A stretch of DNA of 64,000 nt from Gamsiella multidivaricata (lineage: Eukaryota > Mortierellomycota > Mortierellomycetes > Mortierellales > Mortierellaceae), in NCBI RefSeq assembly GCF_025024155.1, contig NW_026251738.1, forward strand, positions 248,001-312,000. The letters are read 5' to 3'. Every line of letters begins with the position of its first letter. The stretch's first letter is position 1. The position numbers were made by a program, and so were the translations under genes. The notes below the pieces were generated by a model. That model was not told the origin of the DNA. It saw nothing but the letters and a program-made list of their open reading frames with translations, and did no database searches. This document shows positions 12,908 through 23,909 of the stretch, piece after piece.

Positions 12908-14415
12908 CGACGAGGCCATAAAAAGAAAAGTAAGTTTTAGAGAATAGGGATCATCGAGCGTGAATGAAGGTCGACAAAGGTAATATGACAATATACCCCG
13001 AAGAAATGAGTGCCAGTGACCTGGTCAGTCATGCCATAATGAGTAAGGGCTATGGGGAAAGCATGCCGAGCAGAGCAAAGTCGAGGTAACGTTGGAATCG
13101 GAATGTGGGGATAACACCAAGAACAAAAAAAAAAAAAAAGGGGGGGGGGACCTATTTGAGTTCCAAGTAGTTCTGAACAAGGGAGCTGTTTGCTCTTTTC
13201 GAGGCCGACATGGAGGTGTTGGCTGTTCTTTCATGGGGGGTGGACTCGATGAAGGACCAAGTTGATTTTTAAACGGCTTCACTTTATTCTAATCGTATTC
13301 ATAAAAAAAAAAAACGACCACCCGTCTCGCAACGTTTCACCATTGACCCAACCGACAACGCGAGAGGTTAGCTCTATACCCTTGAAGAAAAAAAAAAAGA
13401 AAGATAAAAGGCACCAAGAGAAGACACTTGCACCCTCTCCCCTCCTCCTCCCCAGGTTCTCATCGTTTCATTGTCGCAGCAAAAGAAAAAGAGGGACTGC
13501 AAAGAGCGATGCCCTTCTTTGTTCGCCTGTCTTTGTAACAGAATCGCCTTTTTGAAAGAATGGCCAAGGCGAGGGTACGTATTCCGAACAACGGCAAGCG
13601 TGCATAATGGGAATGAATATTTGTGTAGGTTTCGTGCTAGGGTCGAGGAATTCTGTGCGGTCGTAATTTATAGGCTTTAGTTTGACAGGAACGGGTTTAA
13701 AATGCAAAGGGATAGCTCCCTCCTTACGGCTTCGCCCAGGCTTGTCTGCCACTTCTTTGTCGCGCTTTATTGAATGTCAACGGACGCATGTTTGTCGTGT
13801 CAAAGATCCTTGTCGCCGCGTTTAGGATTAATTACGAGTTCATTGGAGCGCACGCCACCCCAAGTAAACAAACAAGCGCGTACTAAAACGCGTCTGATAG
13901 GATCCTCCCGCTTTTTTGGTGGCAAAGAAACTCAATTGATCTGCCTTATTAGATAAGTCCAAGTCAAAAAAAAAAAAGTAAAAAAGCGCGTTCATCATCA
14001 CTTGCATCAAACGAGTTGCAATTCGAGATCAGATTTATTACATTGGATGAAAGGCAAAGTTGGGTTTGGATGGTGATGTACAATGGTGATCATGGAAGGC
14101 CAAGGAAGGATCGAGTTGAGGTCCAAGGTCGAAAAAGTAAACAATACGCGACACGTCCTTGACGGATGAATGAAAAAGTTTTTTTTTCTGATTTCGAATC
14201 CAAATCACAGCACGCGTCGAGTGGTAAAAAAAAAAGTTCGCAAAAGGTGGTCGAAAAAAAAGTCGGGTCCCGATCCATGGCCGATATTTTTTTGGTTTTT
14301 TTTTTTGATGACGCGTCCTGAGGTCGGGTCGTTATCGCACACTGTCCATTGGTTTCTCCTTGTCTCCTGCGGCTTTCCGTTCCCGGTCTCCCTTCTTCGG
14401 GTGGAGGGAGGAAGT
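12516..14415. other. Intergenic, no gene seen
   Basis: About 1.9 kb of A/T-run-rich DNA, including an A-tract at about 12879-12901 after a T run and poly-A stretches near 13126 and 13390. Open frames up to about 100 codons occur on both strands, but none shows a domain or a splice-consistent extension. Confidence 0.45.
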
Positions 14416-14820
14416 TTACTTGGACGAGGTGTACTTGGTGACAGCCTTGGTGCCCTCAGAGACGGCGTGCTTGGCGAGCTCACCGGGAAGGATCAGGCGG
14501 ACAGCGGTCTGGATTTCGCGGGACGAGATTGTCGAGCGCTTGTTATAGGCAGCGAGCTTGGAGGCCTCGCCAGCAATGCGCTCAAAGATATCGTTGACGA
14601 ACGAGTTCAGAATTGACATGGCCTTGTTCGAGATACCGGTGTCAGGGTGGACCTGCTTGAGAACCTTGTAGACATAGGATGAGTAGGTCTCGGAACGGGC
14701 CTTCTTGCGGCCCTTGCTGCCCTCAGACTTGCCCTTGCGGTCCTTCTTCTCGGCTGTGGACTTTGCTGGAGCCTTGCCAGCGGTGGCGGGAGCCTTCTCT
14801 GCGACCTTAGGGGGAGCCAT
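14416..14820 (-). CDS. Histone H2B
   Basis: Core histone H2B, 134 aa, single exon. The N-terminal tail is Lys/Ala/Pro-rich. The histone fold starts at [20 protein letters not shown] and continues through [20 protein letters not shown]; the C-terminal helix ends in [18 protein letters not shown], as in fungal H2B. The absence of introns contrasts with most neighbours but is normal for histones. The gene diverges from the gene starting at 15205; the 384 bp between their start codons must hold both promoters. No H2A gene is adjacent in this window. Confidence 0.98.
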   Translation of the reverse strand: MAPPKVAEKAPATAGKAPAKSTAEKKDRKGKSEGSKGRKKARSETYSSYVYKVLKQVHPDTGISNKAMSILNSFVNDIFERIAGEASKLAAYNKRSTISSREIQTAVRLILPGELAKHAVSEGTKAVTKYTSSK

Positions 14821-15204
14821 TGTAGTGATGAATGTGGTAGGTGAAGAAAAAAAAAGACTGAAGATGGGAATAGGGAGGATGAGGATTGGTGGACAGGGAG
14901 TGGTGTTGGAGTGGATGAGGAGAGGATGTTGAGGAGAGGAGAGGAGAGGAAAGGGAGAGAGAGAGAGAGAGAAAAAAAGAGAGAGAGAACAAAAAGGCGC
15001 GCTGGGCGCGGACGGTTAGGAAGACGTCACAGTTCGACGATTTATCGTATTTTATGGCAACAATTTGTCTTATACCCTCCACAGTCCTCCACAGGGACCA
15101 CGCTCGTGTGTTTGTGTGTGTGTTTTGTTGATCAGATTCCGGAGGTGGTTCCTTTGGCCTCCTTTCATTCCCTCAACCACTCGACCCCCGACCTACAAGC
15201 ACAC
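14821..15204. promoter_or_regulatory. Shared divergent promoter with GA/CT tract
   Basis: This spacer separates two divergent start codons. It contains a strong purine tract (about 14925-14992, repeats of GAGA and GGAGA on the plus strand, hence CTCT towards H2B). CT-rich tracts just upstream of starts are common in highly expressed fungal genes. Assignment as a bidirectional promoter is inference from position. Confidence 0.4.
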
Positions 15205-16453
15205 ATGGCCGCCTACGTTCGCTCCTTGGCCCGCATGGCCACTCGCGCCTCAAAGCCAACTGCTTTGTTTGTCATTCGCCAGGGTAAAGCTGTCGAATCA
15301 ACACCTGTGTCATCTGTTTTGATCGCCTACCTGCATCAACAGCACCGACATGGCAACCACGACCAAAAAAGTATTTCGACTAGGACGCTATAGGGATACC
15401 AAGGCTGACCTTTTTTTCCCAACTCTGTTGGATTGTATACGTCTCGAATAGCACCCGCTGCCCTGGTTGCCCGTCAATATCATGCCTTCCGTCCAACACA
15501 GATCGGTATGGCTACTATCATCTGGTCAACTTACTGCAATACTGGATATCATCTTCAATCGGCTACTGACAATGGTACCATGCGAAATCCTCTTATTCAC
15601 TTTTTTAGTCTCGAAGGGAAAGAAGCACGCAGTTTTGGACGAGGACGACGAAGAACTCGAGGCTGAGTTGCGGGAACTGGAAAGAGAGAAGCGCGAATTG
15701 GAGGCATTGGAGCGCGGAGAGTCCCTGGAGGACGGAAAAGGCTCTTCGGAAGTATCCTCAGCAGCATCAGCATCACAATTCGAGGCCCTCTACGACAACA
15801 TCTACACCCATACCTCGCCCTCAACTCCACAGCATCAATTGCCCCGTCACACGGCTATCTTCCACTTGACCAAGGCAGTGTCGACTAAGGATCAGGCAGA
15901 GCGACTTCCAGAGATCGTGAAGCAGTGGCGTAATCGCAGCCTTCCTCTCTCGATCTTTGTCACCGACAAGCTGATTCATGCGATCTGCAAGGCAGAAGCA
16001 CCTGAGACCGCACTCGAATTGCTGGGTGATCGTGAGACCTATGGCCTCTCACCAGGTCAGACGACCATGCGCCGTGTTATCCGCTCATTCGTCAAGGAGA
16101 TTGCTGCTGCTGGAGCAGAATCGGACGAGGCGCTTGAGAAGCTGGATGGCGCGTTCAAGACTATGGCCTTGATTCCTTATTACAACTTGGCTGCCGATGA
16201 TGCATCCGTCTATGCCAACTTGGTTCGTGGATCATTACTGTATGGAGGCGAGGAGGGCCTCAGGAGGGCCACGGTCTCGATGGACGAGTACCTGTTGATT
16301 GACGGAGAGCGTGAGAAGCCCTTGACGCGCAAGAGGGCCGCGGAGATGGTGGCCGCGGCTGAGAACTTGCTCAATGCATATGTTGCCAAGGGAGATACGG
16401 CCAAGGCTCAGGAACTGCGCAAGCATGTGGCAACGTGGATGAAGAGTCTGTGA
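15205..16453 (+). CDS. Probable mitochondrial helical-repeat (PPR-like) protein
   Basis: Three exons (15205-15283, 15452-15505, 15609-16453) join in phase to 325 aa. The N-terminus (MAAYVRSLARMATRASKP) is Arg/Ala/Ser-rich without acidic residues, a good mitochondrial presequence. An acidic coiled segment follows (DDEEL...ELEREKRELEALE, about residues 50-80). The rest is alpha-helical; the segment TDKLIHAICKAEAPETALEL, followed by a Gly-Leu-Ser-Pro turn, resembles one pentatricopeptide-type helical pair. This fits proteins bound to the mitochondrial ribosome or to mitochondrial mRNA, but I cannot name the family. The first two exons are short and were placed by splice phase. Confidence 0.6.
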
Positions 16454-16880
16454 AGGGTCTACGGAGTACTTTTATGAGCATACATAGGGGGGGGGGAGGA
16501 TCTTTCATTAGAACAATTTATTATTCGAACACATTATAGAATCAAAAACGATATGCATCTTTGAACCAAAGATGGCTACCTTGCCGTCGCTTTGGTCTCA
16601 TTCTTCTTCGGCCATGTGCACAATATGCTCTCAATTTTTTTGTCAACAACGGAAACGGGAAAAAACATTTCGCATCGGGTCAACCATATCACCCAAGTGA
16701 CTACCCTATGCAATCAATGGACATGCTGTGTTGGACAATGCTGAAGCTTTGATGTATTCGATGTGAAAGAGCTAGGGGAGTGACGCAGGACTGAGTGGAT
16801 TATAGCGGTGTAGGATCGACGGTATTACTGTTTGAGCAGGATATAGCGATTGCACACAAGAAGGCAGCAAAGCAACACCT

Positions 16881-17617
16881 CTACTTGCGAGTGGTCTCGT
16901 TCGGTACGCTGACGACAATGTCTTCCAGATCGACCTCACGTCCTTCCTCGTCCAAGCGTTTCGTCTCCTTTGCGACCTCCTCTGCATGCTCGTCCGCATC
17001 CTCTCTCTCCATAAAGACCTCCTTGACCATATCCACATAGCTCTTGTGCGGAGGCTGGGACCACTTCTTCTCGAGAGCATGGGCCATATCACCGAGGTTG
17101 ACTCCGTTCTTGGCGTACATTCTGTAGAGTGGGTCGATCTCTGCGTCGTATTTGGGCTGCTCAGGACGGATCTCTAGACGATAGATCTCCAGGGTTGGAT
17201 CGGAGCGGTAGAAGGACTGGTACCACTGAGTCCATGTCAGGTCTGGGTTTGGATAGGGTAGTAGGTCAAAGACGAGGCCAATCTTCGGTGCCAGGGGGTC
17301 ATCAGCTGGGCGATCGTAGAAGAGGACGGCCTGGACGACCTTGGTGGGTCCGACGGTCCTGAACCACTCGAGGATCTCAGCCTTGGTGCCGATGAAGACG
17401 AATGTTGAGGTGTGACCAAGTGAGAGAGAGATTTTTTCGCCAAGCATCGGTGGGGTGATGATTCTCTTATCGCCAGGGACATCGTCTGTGGGGAGGTCGA
17501 GAATAGGGGCGAGTGAGTGGGGTTAGCGGTGCGAATTATCCGAGTGGCGATAGTAACATTCCCACGATAGAAAAGAGGCTACTTACTCATGGCATATCCA
17601 TACTTGAAGCCAGTCAT
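16881..17617 (-). CDS. Conserved hypothetical protein, 211 aa
   Basis: Two exons: 17617-17587 (31 bp, MTGFKYGYAM) and 17485-16881, joined in phase to 211 aa. The sequence is globular and well mixed, with the stretch KIGLVFDLLPYPNPDLTWTQ in the middle and a charged, helical, acidic C-terminal third (EREDADEHAEEVAKETKRLD). No signal peptide or membrane helix is visible. I do not recognise the family. Its coding character is clear from the non-repetitive composition and clean splice sites. It is the last ordinary gene before the accessory island. Confidence 0.7.
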
Positions 17618-17932
17618 TGTGTCTTTATGGATTGCGATTGTAGTGGTATTTGAGGCAGAGAAGAGGGTTGACAGAAGGCGAGGGTGGGATTAGGGATTAG
17701 ATGGAGAAGGATGAAGAAAGGCGAATGAGGACGCTTGTTTTTAAGGATGAGGGGGGGAGAGCCTTCGGTAGCCAATCGCAGCTCGCCCTCGATATCTCGA
17801 GTGTGTTACTTGCAGCAGTAAAGATGTATCCAGGTAGCCGAAAATGCGCCACCGGCAATTTTCTTCCCTCGAGAACGTGCTTCTAAACTAAAAATGCGTA
17901 TAAATGAAAAATAAAGCTAGACTAACTAACTA

Positions 17933-18334
17933 TTAGGTAGACTCGCTTACGGCGGGCATCTTGTATGGACGCTGTTCGCTAGCGTTCGCCACCAACTCGT
18001 CCTCGCCCTGGCTCCACCGTGCTACTGCTACCACTGATCCTGCTACTGCTACCACTGATCCTGCTCCTGCTGCTCCTGCTGCTGCTGTCGACTTCTGTGT
18101 GCGATCTTGCATTCTGTATCCAAGAGCAGTGCCCATTTTATCCACGGGTTGGAGATAGAGAGAGGTCGTTGTTGATTGACCGCCATGATATCGCGGTGGA
18201 TGTAAGACTTGCAGGTCGAGCAGTGCGGCCTGCGGATCTCGACCTGCCCGGCAAATTTCTCGCACGTCGGGCACTTCTTGGACGTACATACAGTATTCAT
18301 TTACATTAACCACGATGTAGCCTAGGGACCTGGC
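17933..18334 (-). pseudogene. Fanzor (eukaryotic TnpB-like nuclease) C-terminal fragment, copy A
   Basis: Remnant of the last exon of a Fanzor gene. An acceptor ends just above 18334. The reading then gives the zinc-finger/RuvC-III block: TSKKCPTC, a spacer, then HCSTCKSYIHRDIMA, with the four-Cys finger and the HRD Asp of RuvC-III. Relative to copy B (24839-25363), 26 of 35 residues match across this block. Copy A is broken. It has a short (about 4-bp) insertion before TSKKC, loses about 12 codons directly after HRDIMA (including the conserved GHN), and shifts frame again before LYLQPVD, so no single frame spans it. The upstream RuvC-I and RuvC-II parts were not identified. It cannot encode an active nuclease. 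Confidence 0.75.
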
Positions 18335-19200
18335 CTATGGGACACCAAGACGAAGTCAGTAAAATATACGAAACGATTTTACACGACTTGGAAGCCTCTG
18401 GATGCCAACGTACCACTTCCCGTCTACATTCAAAACCATTTCGACGGAAAGCGAGGTCGACCACGCGAATTCAATTGCTCAATGAAACATGTATGCAGAC
18501 ATGGGGACTGAGAAAACACTTTCCAGTGGCCGTGATTCTGTCGGTCAACAGTGTCCAGTCTATATCCGAATCTGCAATAGGGTGAACCAAGACCGAGTAG
18601 AGATCGAGTACCATTGACGCCATAAGCACAGCAACTCCTTTGCAGTAAGTAAAAAATCTCCTCTGGGGCCAACAATATGGTACTGTTGACTTGGCTGTGC
18701 ATTCGTGTTTTCAAAAATCAGTTGACTGCTTCGTATACAGTATTGTAGTTGGAGCAGGAAAACGAAAACCTCCCTCCAGAGCTCCATATTAAGTACGATC
18801 ATATTTGGAGAGTCATTTACTGAGCGCGTATAAAGAGCGTGGAGGAATGGATCAAACAAATCGGAAAAGATAAAGACAAAGAAGTATTCTTGGACACCAT
18901 TGACAATGACCCACAGCGATTCATAATCACGTGGTGCTCAGCTCTTCAGTTGAAGGTAATGCGATGCAACACTTCAATCAGCGCGTCTGGGAGGATCTGG
19001 CGTCAATAAAAAAAAAAAAAAGATGCAACACTTCAATCAAACCTTTCCTTCATCCCACGAGGAGCATAGTAACCTCGACGAACAATAAATACACATACAT
19101 ACACACCCACACTCCCTACACCCCTTCGTTCCCGTTGTTAACCAATGGTTGCACAAGCCCGCCAGCAGGCAGTCAAGGCTGCTCGCACGGCGGAACAGGC
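18335..19200. other. Upstream of Fanzor copy A; decayed or unassigned
   Basis: On the minus strand an open stretch of roughly 100 codons at 18560-18859 could be a decayed part of the Fanzor gene or unrelated; I could not match RuvC-I or RuvC-II motifs to it. A direct repeat (GATGCAACACTTCAATCA) occurs at about 18962 and 19021 around an A-run. On the plus strand an ATG at 19144 opens a short Ala/Gln-rich exon-like stretch (VAQARQQAVKAARTAEQA) ending at a donor-like GTCAGT, but no onward gene could be built. Confidence 0.35.
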
Positions 19201-19715
19201 AAAGGCGGATGCCTGGATCCAGCAAGCTATCCATGATCCGAAAGTCTATGTGAGGGTCAGTATGTAGATTCATTGAGCGTGCATTAGCATCATGTATGCT
19301 AACTGCCTGCTGTGCTATCAGCCACAGTATAATAGCCATACCTACAATTTGTATGCTAGATTGTTTGCCAGCCTCTAGGAGAGCAAACTGCATGCTGCCA
19401 TCGGTTTATTTTTTGTGTTTGCTGTGATGCTAGGAGCTACGCACTGTTCTTTCTGCGTGGCAGTCTTCCAGGAGAGCAGTGCCTCCAGGAAACGATCATG
19501 GTTTTTTAAAAAAAACAATGCACGATTGACTATTGTGTTGCTTCCAGATATGGCATCGCTGCCACTGTGAATGGGGTCCATTGACATGACAGCCAGCTGC
19601 GAAATGTTACAGCCTGCTCTGAGGTCGTCTCACGCAGCAGCAGCTTTTAAAAACACCAGAGATCTAAGAAGATATATGGCACGCCACACCCAGTCAGGAT
19701 CCGGACCACCCGCTT

Positions 19716-20880
19716 TCAGAAAACCCTCAGCGAGTTCCAGTACTCTAATATGCGCTGGTCATTGAACTGGGATGTTGCCTCCCATGTCGACTGGCTGGCA
19801 TCAAACCCCTTCCAGAACGATGGCCTACACTCCTTCTTGCGAAAAAATGCATTTTAACTGAATTAAAAAAATATAAGGGCGTTATTCAGTCCATTTTTAT
19901 ATCTGCTTGGATTTACGGACCACCAATCGTGCTGCTTTTCGGGGAAAAGTGAGAGAGGGAAAAAGTGTGAGGATATAAGGTAGGGTCACCGCCATCACAA
20001 AACTGAATAACGCCCTTATATTTTTTTAATTCAGTATAAAATGCATTTTTTCGCAAAAAGGAGTGTAGGATCTTCTGGATCACATAGTCCTGGCCGTCAT
20101 CATTGTCCATCTCTTGATCAGTGTCGTGGCCACTGATTGCAAGATGCAGAAATTTCTCCTGCAGACGGTAGATGCTTTTTGCATCATTGACCTTGACTTT
20201 GAAGGAGGGTGCAGTCACCTGTATGCCTTTTGCGCTATCTTCTCCATCAGGGAAATCGAAGTCATCCTGGATCCAGAAGCTGTGATGTAGCTCCGTTGTG
20301 ATGTTGCGCAACGCGACCATACGCTTGATATTGAGGAGCAGGCAGCATAGCTTGTACTGTAGCGAGAAGATACTCTTGTCAGACACTCTATTCACTACAG
20401 TATGACTGAATTTTGTGAATGTGGTCTGCATATCTGCAATAGTAGTCATATACGTAGTATATATTCCGTGCACAGCAATATTATTAAAAGCAGTTCTTGT
20501 TTCCACTCTTCGTCTTGTTACACCAGTTGAGGATTGATGAGAGAGGGATGACGAAAGGAATGAGAATGTCAGAATCAGCGAATTGATGAATCAGTTTTTG
20601 ACAGCACTATAGTAGTCCCTTGCAGCAGCATGTAGAGTATGAGGATACCTTTCTCGACGTTCCTATAAGGACCTGTGCAACACTTTGTTCCAAATAGTAC
20701 TGTCAAGAAGAAGAACACTGGAATGATCCCGAGACGATGCTGCACAAAGTCCTTGGCCTTTCTCATGTCCTGAATGAGCTTGATGTCGGTGCGGTGAAAT
20801 TTGGTACGCTTTACCACGGGCCAGTCTTGGTGCAAGAAACCCCACTGTGCTGCAATCAGTTTGTCTAGCTCAGCATCCAT
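19716..20880 (-). pseudogene. Transposase remnant of copy A
   Basis: The N-terminal part (ATG at 20880, MDAELDKLIAAQWGFLHQDW) and the C-terminal part beginning at MQTTFTKFSHTVVNRV are both recognisable and nearly identical to the intact transposase at 25973-27343. The central DDE region is missing, the C-terminal chromodomain coding sequence is interrupted by the MITE, and the frame is closed several times. No functional product is expected. Confidence 0.8.
19828..20065. mobile_element. MITE with TA target duplication (Tc1/mariner-like)
   Basis: A 238-bp element flanked by TA on both sides (19826-19827 and 20066-20067). Its ends are inverted repeats of about 64 bp starting CACTCCTTCTTGCG on the left and, read inward, CACTCCTTTTTGCG on the right. 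The matching site in transposon copy B (GATGGCCTAGGATC near 26107) has no insertion and a single TA, which defines the ends exactly. There is no coding capacity. TA duplication and the CACTCC terminus fit mobilisation by a Tc1/mariner-type transposase encoded elsewhere (inference). Confidence 0.88.
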
Positions 20881-20912
20881 TTTTCATCTACTTGTTAAAA
20901 TAAGAATTTTCA

Positions 20913-21014
20913 ATTACTAAGCATGCGCACGAACCATGGGGCAAGTCGCCCTTTTCTTTTCTAGAGAGAGAGATGGGCGACTTGCCTCAATGGTTCGTGC
21001 ACATGCTTAGTAAT
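20913..21014. repeat. 102-bp foldback (near-perfect hairpin)
   Basis: The left arm begins ATTACTAAGCATGCGCACGA at 20913; the right arm is its inverted complement with few mismatches and ends at 21014. Each arm is about 39-40 bp around a loop of roughly 22 bases containing AGAGAGAGA. It abuts the end of transposon copy A. It may be a very short foldback element (TA flanks are possible) or part of the transposon terminus. Confidence 0.75.
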
Positions 21015-21299
21015 ACACTAGCAAGTAGGCGACCGAGAGCCGGCCCAAAGATGGCTCGCAATTCGTACAAGAGTGTCCTAATGCTGTCGATGCGTGACAC
21101 TCGAAGCAATCTAGTACATTTTTTTCTAGAAATATTTGATTAACTCTCTCTAATTAGCTACCGCCGCTACCTGAGGGTCACTGTCTCGCTGAGTGGGGTT
21201 GAGACGAGACAAACCACTTCGAACGCCTTTGCAGGGATTTCCAGAGCAGTTTGTAAGATGGAAAGGCTCGAGTCTGAGGTCATTCTACCTTAAGAATTT

Positions 21300-21656
21300 T
21301 CTCTTCATTCAGGTTATCTGCGATTCCTCTGCTGAAAAGCATGGTAAGAATACCATGTTCTTGTTCTTTTTAATGTTTAAAACTACTATGAGAGGGACGC
21401 GATCAGCCAGCACACCCTTGATGCTGATGAAATCTGTGGACAGCACAGCAAACACCTGTCTCCAATAAAAATAAATAAAAAAAAAGATGCAGTATTGAAT
21501 TACATAGTTGCCGCTATTGTCGCGCGTGAGCCAGACTACGCCATTCAAGTCAACTGCTGCTGCAATCGCGTTCTGTGCCTACTCAAGTAAAGGGGTCTCC
21601 TGCCCCAAATCCAAAAGGTCTCCAATCGTCTCGGGCATGATCCACGCGCGTCGAGT
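21300..21656 (-). pseudogene. Possible Pumilio-like repeat relic
   Basis: Minus-strand reading gives GDLLDLGQETPLLE, an in-frame TAG near 21580, then AQNAIAAAVDLNGVVWLTRD followed by NSGNYVIQYC. After a likely intron or insertion comes RQVFAVLSTDFISIKGVLAD. The NSGNYVIQ string is typical of Pumilio/PUF RNA-binding repeats, but neighbouring repeats are not clear. If real, it is a degraded fragment stranded between transposon copy A and the gene at 22030. The evidence is a single motif. Confidence 0.3.
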
Positions 21657-22029
21657 GTAGTAGGTGATGCACACTCGTTTTCATTCGGTCATTTTTAGGT
21701 TCCCTGTTTCAGACCTTTTTGTTACGTGTATTGCTCCAAACCATGGCCTTTCATATCCAGAATAACGCGCTACATCGTCGTTTACCGATGGGAGCGATCA
21801 AGAGAGGCAAGTACTATGGGGAAGTCTGAAGAAGGTCCCGCCATGAGCTCTTCGGCTCCAACAAGGCGCCAGTTAGGGCTGAATGCCGGTCCCGCTTCCT
21901 CTTGCCGGTATGTCGCTTTGCGGCCTGTTCGTATTCCGATATCAACCGGATGGTTGATGTCTACGTCCATTAAAACTATTATCAGAACAGTGGTATCAAA
22001 ATTGTAAAATAAACCATCGAATTTGCACC

Positions 22030-23909
22030 TCAGCGTACCCTGAAGAAGAGCAGATCGTGAATGGCTAGAAGCGAAGCCGAGAGGTTGATGACCTTTGCTT
22101 CTAGCCTCGTCGCCTCCATCTTCACCAATCTTGTAATATTATCCCCAGATGCTCCCCAACAGAGCCCAATCCACTGGAGACATGGTCCTAAGGTCCGAAA
22201 ATTGCAACTGTTAGTATTAATGTCTATGCCAGATGTGGAATACAAAGTAGACAAGAAATAAAACCTGGTACCTCCTATTATTAACCCAGAAACAAAAGCG
22301 TTTCTCAGTTCGCTCGCTCCGCCAACCTCCATTGATCGCCCTACCAAGACGTCGTGTAACTGCCTCGGAAGCTTAAATTTACTCTCCGATATGTACTTGT
22401 TACTATTGGGACACCAAACCTTCGCCGCCTCTGCTATTGCCCAGTCAGTCTCTGGCAATTTCATGTTTCTCCATATGAGGTCGGCGCGGACTCCAACCCT
22501 CTTCCTCTCGCTCCCAATTGTCGATTCTCGATCTTTGTTTCTTCTCGCGGAAGAGTCGTGGCCGGTGATTTCGCCTGGTATTATAAAGCATCCGGGCACG
22601 CCTAATGCCATGTTAGTGCATACGCCCCACGCCGATTTAAGCCACCAACCCTCCGACAGGCTACCAGCAACACTAAACGGCGACGGATCCTCAGTCTCAT
22701 ACAGACACAGCCTAGAAAATGAAGAAACGAAGCATGATCAGAGGTGCCCGGGGTATATTTTTTTCGATGGACTACAACAACTTACCAGTTCAGCAAGCAT
22801 TCATAAATTAGCTGACTCTCGGTATCTCGAGGACGCCTGTCCAGTAGATCTTGCAAGTCCTCAAGCGTGGCCACGCTGTCGAATTTGTCGAGATACTCCG
22901 ATGCCTCTTTTGAATAAGGCGGAATGTGTGGGAGATCGCTGCTAATTTCAGTCCAATCGTCCTTTGAGAACAACTGTCGCGTTGTCTTGTCGCTCAAATC
23001 GATCATAAAGGAATGAATTGGACTGCACAGAACAAAGTTAGCCTATGAATTTTTTAAAAAAATTAAAACGAATAAAAAAAGAAACTTACTGCAATTCATT
23101 AATGCTTTGTCCCGCCTCGAACAGCACATCCTCGACCACAGTTCCTGATCTGAGTGTCCATTTTCCCCCTAGACTCGAGAAGCGGCGCTGAAGGGATCTC
23201 CTCCTGTCGTCGGTAGACTGGTTAGAAATAGAAAGTTAATGGTTAAGAGTGAGTTTAAGTGAATGAGTCAAAAAAGAATATTGTAATGTAGTGGCCTTAC
23301 TTTCTTATCCTTCTGTTTCTTTGCAGGGGGTGATATGCCATTTTCCTCCAAGCTATGCTTCCCAGCTGAATTGAAGACAGGCGCGGTTGAAGTTGTTGCT
23401 GATAATGACAATGAAAATTCAGAGAGAGAAAGATAAAAAGGAAGAAGAATATGAGAATGCGAAAAAAAGAACATTGCTGAGAAAAACGCAGGAGTGAAAG
23501 AAGTAAACTAACCGCAACCATTTCCATGCGTTTCAGCGGTGGTGGGTTCCCGCATACCCACAGCAGCGGATGACTGACGTTCTTCACGGGCAAAGTGCTG
23601 CTGATATTCGTACGTGGACTGCTGGTGTCCGGCTTGCATCGAGTCCACAGCCGCTTTCTTGGTAATGACTACAGTTTGAATAGCGGTGTAGCGCTTCACC
23701 CAGAAGGCATCTGCTGCGTTGGCCTTGAAAGTCTCGAAGCCGAGGAGAAGCTGTTCACGGCGAGGCTTGGCGATTTCATTGCTATTGATGAGCAGCAAGT
23801 ACGCTTCCTCGGCTGTTCTTCTGTCTGTATAATTGAATTTCTCGGCGAACGATCGCATAGAGGCATTTACAACGCTCAGCGCCCACTCGATATGGTCTCG
23901 TGTGGCCAT
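22030..23909 (-). CDS. Member of a fungal family of unknown function, 485 aa
   Basis: Six exons (23909-23513, 23398-23301, 23217-23090, 23022-22786, 22711-22272, 22187-22030) join in phase to 485 aa. ATG 23909 was preferred over an upstream GTG. The N-terminal third is helical and ends in a nuclear-localisation-like stretch (SPPAKKQKDKKSTDDRRRS). The middle contains SGTVVEDVLFEAGQSINELH followed by PIHSFMIDLSD. The C-terminal part contains a Lys/Arg-rich segment and GVRADLIWR, then AIAEAAKVWCPNSNKYI. From memory this layout recurs in large paralogous sets in Mortierella and Rhizophagus, often near Crinklers and transposons. Function is unknown; the DLIW...AEAAK spacing is compatible with a diverged PD-(D/E)XK nuclease fold, but that is speculation. 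Confidence 0.65.

Larger units (their letters stand above)
19201..20915 (-). mobile_element. DDE transposon copy A, internally deleted
   Basis: Close copy of the transposon at 25459-27381. Similarity begins at AAGGCGGATGCCTGG (19201 and 25459) and ends at a common CAATT (near 20915 and 27381). Copy A differs in three ways. A 238-bp MITE sits at 19828-20065. A small deletion lies next to it. The bases matching 26484-27070 are replaced by about 172 bp of unrelated DNA (20436-20607), which removes the catalytic core. It is therefore a non-autonomous derivative. Confidence 0.8.

Noticed and set aside
14911..15082. Leu/Ser- and Arg-rich frames over the GAGA tract beside H2B
   Set aside because: They are translations of a purine/pyrimidine tract in the divergent promoter.
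19144..19386. Plus-strand exon-like stretch starting VAQARQQAVKAARTAEQA with a good donor and branch-point-like TGCTAAC
   Set aside because: The second exon stops after 18 codons and nothing onward could be joined; copy B lacks the first exon. Kept only as a note.
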